Below, one piece after another: positions 6,779 to 8,931 of a stretch of DNA of 8,931 nt. Position numbers and translations under genes: made by a program. The stretch is from Porphyromonadaceae bacterium. Its GTDB lineage: Bacteria; Bacteroidota; Bacteroidia; Bacteroidales; UBA11471. Within the stretch, counting starts at the first letter, position 1; every line of letters begins with the position of its first letter. The DNA lies in contig JAJQIP010000166.1 in NCBI GenBank assembly GCA_021199145.1, positions 1 through 8,931 of the forward strand. The letters are read 5' to 3'. The notes under the pieces are model-generated. The model worked only from the letters and a program-made list of their open reading frames with translations, was not told the DNA's origin and did no database searches.

Positions 6779-8374
6779 TTAAAATTTCACCCCAAAGGTA
6801 AGGATTATGTTGTTATTCTTCGTTATTAAACGAGCACTTTCCGACCCCGGAATTTTTTGTTCAGGAATCGCCGAATAAGCCATCACCTCTTGGCTGACCC
6901 TGGAATGTTGATAGGCCAAATCCACAAATATGTGCCGGATGTGATACCCTAATCCGCCGGAGTAGATATTTTTGGTCCGTCCTAAAGCATAATTGGTCAC
7001 GGTACCGGCTGTGGGGACATACTCATCGTTGTCGAGCCACTCTTTAGAAACGGGTGACGAGGCAAACGAATAACCTAACCGGGCACTCCAGTTGGAGGTG
7101 ATACGGTATTCGGCTCCCACCCGTACGGTATGGTTATTTTTCAGGTATGTGCTTATATCGTCATTATCTTCGGCATAGGTCTGTTCATACCCGTCCACAT
7201 CACGAAGGTTCATGGAGGAGTAGGCAGTGAATTCATAGTCGGCACTGACGATAGCTTTGTAGCCGATGGTATATGAGGTACCTACCATGAATTTCAGCGG
7301 TGTCCGCAAGGAAAAATGAGCCCTTGATACCGGTGTGGAGCTGTAGGAATAATCAGATTTTGAACCACTTTGGGTGTAGACATAATCATTGAGGATGTCT
7401 CCATAAGCAACACGACGTATGGAATAGTAGGTAGGGGTGTGTATTGCCGCCCCTATGCGCCAGAAGTCGGTCAGATAGACAATAAGACCGGCTTTGAAAT
7501 TGGCTCCTGTCCCGTCGAATGTCAAGTTGTTATAGAGGGAGTAGTCCGACTGGATAATGGGATAGAGAGAAGTGCCGCTTTCCAATTCACCTTGAGTTCC
7601 TGTAAGTGATTCCCCATATTCCGCTTCCATGTCGTAATGCAGGTCGATAATTCCTACTCCGATACCGAAAAAGACACGGTTGGCGATATTGCCGCCAAAG
7701 TTGAAGGTGTATTCGTTGTTGTACCCGCTTTCCCGTACATCGAGATATGCGTTGCCCGAAGTCGAGCCATTGGTATATAGCCCTTCATATCCTCCGTTGC
7801 TGTATTTGGTCAGGAAGTTATCGTAAGCCAAAATATCGAGCCATTGCGCCCCGTTGTTGTAGGCATCATTCGCTACCAAAAGATCGTTCGGATTTTCAGT
7901 GCACAATCCAGCAATGGCATTGCTTAAGGAGCCGTTGAGTGAGGCGTAATTTACGTGGTAATTCCGGGAGAAGCTTTTACGGCTGTTGTAGGCGGCTCCG
8001 ATGTTGATATTTTCAAGCGGCAGGTCCTTGAACTGGAACGTCCCTACGAAGCCCAGATTATCGAAATGAACACGGGTCTTGTTACTAGCGGAATTGCCCG
8101 GCAGGTTGTTCACCTGTGTCGATTGTGGCGCAAGGGTCAAGGTGGTCACTACTTCGTTTGAACTGTATACCCCTATACCAGCAGGGTTTTGCGACAGACT
8201 GCTGATATCTCCCCCTAAAGAGGTAAACGCTCCGCCCATACTGACAAAACGAGCGGAACCTACCAAATCGTTGTCGGTTAATTGCAAGGCCTCTACGGCC
8301 GATTGCGCCCGCAAATCGGTTATACAAGCAACGACCAAAAGTAGAAGAGCTACTATTTTTATCTTTTTCTCCAT
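6779..8374 (-). CDS. Outer membrane beta-barrel protein, OmpP1/FadL-like family
   Basis: A 531-residue predicted outer membrane barrel. It starts with a basic, hydrophobic signal sequence (1 to about 24, cleavage likely after LRA or LRAQ). The mature N terminus carries SARFVSMGGAFTSLGG (40-55) followed by NPAGIG (63-68), a pattern typical of the OmpP1/FadL/TodX-like proteins of Bacteroidales, then many alternating aromatic/polar strands and a C-terminal Phe (FGVKF), the usual barrel-assembly signal. E. coli FadL takes up long-chain fatty acids; whether this one carries hydrophobic substrates is inference. An in-frame GTG at 8386 would add four residues; I prefer the ATG at 8374, with GAAAGGG just upstream. 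C17 sits in VVAC, which resembles a lipobox, but the sequence after it looks like the end of an ordinary signal peptide. It lies between the partial Ser/Gly-rich gene (27 nt gap) and dsbD (48 nt gap) on the same strand. Confidence 0.83.
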   Translation of the reverse strand: MEKKIKIVALLLLVVACITDLRAQSAVEALQLTDNDLVGSARFVSMGGAFTSLGGDISSLSQNPAGIGVYSSNEVVTTLTLAPQSTQVNNLPGNSASNKTRVHFDNLGFVGTFQFKDLPLENINIGAAYNSRKSFSRNYHVNYASLNGSLSNAIAGLCTENPNDLLVANDAYNNGAQWLDILAYDNFLTKYSNGGYEGLYTNGSTSGNAYLDVRESGYNNEYTFNFGGNIANRVFFGIGVGIIDLHYDMEAEYGESLTGTQGELESGTSLYPIIQSDYSLYNNLTFDGTGANFKAGLIVYLTDFWRIGAAIHTPTYYSIRRVAYGDILNDYVYTQSGSKSDYSYSSTPVSRAHFSLRTPLKFMVGTSYTIGYKAIVSADYEFTAYSSMNLRDVDGYEQTYAEDNDDISTYLKNNHTVRVGAEYRITSNWSARLGYSFASSPVSKEWLDNDEYVPTAGTVTNYALGRTKNIYSGGLGYHIRHIFVDLAYQHSRVSQEVMAYSAIPEQKIPGSESARLITKNNNIILTFGVKF

Positions 8375-8401
8375 AATCCCTTTCACTAGGTAAAGATTCC
8401 G

Positions 8402-8931
8402 TTATCTCCGGCTGTGGCTACCGCCACCGCCTCCACCACCCATACTGCCACGACTGGAACCTCCCATACTTCCTCCCATACTGCTCCGACTGGAATTCCC
8501 TCCCATACTGCTTCGTGAGGATCCCATGTTGCTCTGTGAGGAACCTATGTTATTGTTGCTCCGGGTTGAGGTGGTGTTGGGCGTATAGGTCTGACGGGTT
8601 GTCGTTTGTCCTTGAGACGAACGGGAAGTGTTTGTACCGCTTGTGCTGTAATTTCTTGTAGCCGTCGTTTGCCTGTTCCCTACATTCGAAGAGCGTGTCG
8701 CTGTTCCACTTTGAGTGGGGCGACGGGAGGTGTATCCGCCCGGGCTATAGTTGCCTCGGTTTTGTGTCCCGTTGGGTCGACCGCCATAGTTGGGCACATT
8801 GTGCCAACCGCCTCCATGACCGCCATAGTGGGGGTAGTAGGCGTAGTGGGGATAACTCCAACCCCAATTCCATCCCCAGCCCCAATAGGGGGAACTCCAG
8901 CCGAAGTAGGCACCCCAACCCCAATAGGGCG
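8402..8931 (-). CDS. Secreted-type low-complexity protein, WGW-rich then Ser/Thr/Arg/Gly-rich (partial)
   Basis: The frame is open from the right edge of the window to a TAA at 8402-8404, so the N terminus is missing; 175 residues are visible. The first 44 are dominated by Trp, Tyr, Gly, Pro and His (nine Trp; PYWGWG twice). The rest is rich in Ser, Thr, Asn, Arg and Gly, ending in repeated SMGG units, a run of seven Gly and SHSRR. I count 15 Arg and no Asp, Glu, Lys, Leu or Cys, so the visible part is strongly basic and probably disordered. A GTG at 8797 could be taken as a start, but the aromatic repeat continues in frame beyond it, so the gene is better read as entering from outside the window. 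From memory, similar aromatic/Gly-rich exported proteins occur in Bacteroidota as hypothetical proteins; no function is assigned. A signal peptide, if any, lies beyond the window. Confidence 0.75.
   Translation of the reverse strand, partial: PYWGWGAYFGWSSPYWGWGWNWGWSYPHYAYYPHYGGHGGGWHNVPNYGGRPNGTQNRGNYSPGGYTSRRPTQSGTATRSSNVGNRQTTATRNYSTSGTNTSRSSQGQTTTRQTYTPNTTSTRSNNNIGSSQSNMGSSRSSMGGNSSRSSMGGSMGGSSRGSMGGGGGGGSHSRR
8439..8528 (-). repeat. Irregular SMGG-coding repeat
   Basis: CCCAT (ATGGG on the coding strand) recurs at 8439, 8463, 8475, 8502 and 8523, with spacings of 24, 12, 27 and 21 bases, all multiples of three. The units encode NMGSS, SMGGN, SMGGS, SMGGS and SMGGG near the C terminus of the partial protein. 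Longer shared blocks such as CGACTGGAA occur at 8451 and 8488, suggesting growth by local duplication. Confidence 0.7.
8813..8929 (-). repeat. 39-base (13-residue) aromatic tandem repeat
   Basis: Read on the minus strand, PYWGWGAYFGWSS (8929-8891) is followed directly by PYWGWGWNWGWSY (8890-8852), identical at 9 of 13 positions. A degenerate third unit starting PHYAYYPHYGG (8851-8813) keeps the proline and the aromatic spacing. The array may continue beyond the right edge. Confidence 0.7.

Noticed and set aside
8324..8374. Lipobox-like VVAC in the barrel protein signal sequence
   Set aside because: A barrel with an ordinary signal peptide and C-terminal Phe is not expected to be a lipoprotein, and ITDLRAQ after the Cys reads as a normal cleavage region.
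8680..8913. Second minus-strand frame, Thr/Pro/Met-rich, overlapping the partial protein
   Set aside because: It is the shifted reading of the same repetitive DNA. The other frame is open from the edge to 8402 and has the coherent 13-residue repeat.

Overview
The window looks like an ordinary chromosomal segment of a Bacteroidota species, most likely order Bacteroidales; the genus cannot be fixed from the sequence. Evidence: a Bacteroidota-type promoter (TTTG, then TATATTTG) before pyrH, weak or absent Shine-Dalgarno sequences, a BirA without a DNA-binding domain, a DsbD of the Bacteroidota type, and an OmpP1/FadL-like barrel of the kind common in Bacteroidales. I see no mobile element, phage gene, CRISPR array, tRNA or rRNA. 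No gene-free stretch reaches 300 bases; the longest is 143 bp (821-963).

Left part, plus strand (1-4551). The tail of an unidentified gene overlaps the start of birA (biotin protein ligase) by ATGA. After the 143 bp gap with the predicted promoter come five tightly spaced genes: pyrH (UMP kinase), frr (ribosome recycling factor), rsgA (30S assembly GTPase), thyA (thymidylate synthase) and folA (dihydrofolate reductase). Their gaps are 35, 32, 13 and 10 nt (using the ATG of rsgA), and none holds a promoter or terminator I can see, so they probably form one operon. It joins ribosome turnover and assembly (frr, rsgA) to pyrimidine supply (pyrH, thyA, folA). ThyA makes dihydrofolate and FolA regenerates tetrahydrofolate, so that pair works as a cycle.

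Centre (4552-4627). A compact hairpin with A-runs on the left and T-runs on the right separates the two convergent transcription units and can terminate both.

Right part, minus strand (8931-4628). Transcription runs right to left: a partial gene for an extraordinarily biased Trp/Tyr/Gly- then Ser/Thr/Arg/Gly-rich protein, then an OmpP1/FadL-like outer membrane barrel, then dsbD (transmembrane thiol-disulfide reductase). Gaps of 27 and 48 nt without visible promoters suggest one envelope-related operon.

Most of the window is conserved housekeeping content and I do not see an undescribed system. The points most worth a second look are the partial protein (no Asp, Glu, Lys, Leu or Cys in 175 visible residues, with a 13-residue aromatic repeat), an A10 tract in the dsbD linker where a slip of one base either way stops translation just after the N-terminal domain, and a Cys in FolA at the position of the catalytic-site Trp22 of the E. 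coli enzyme.
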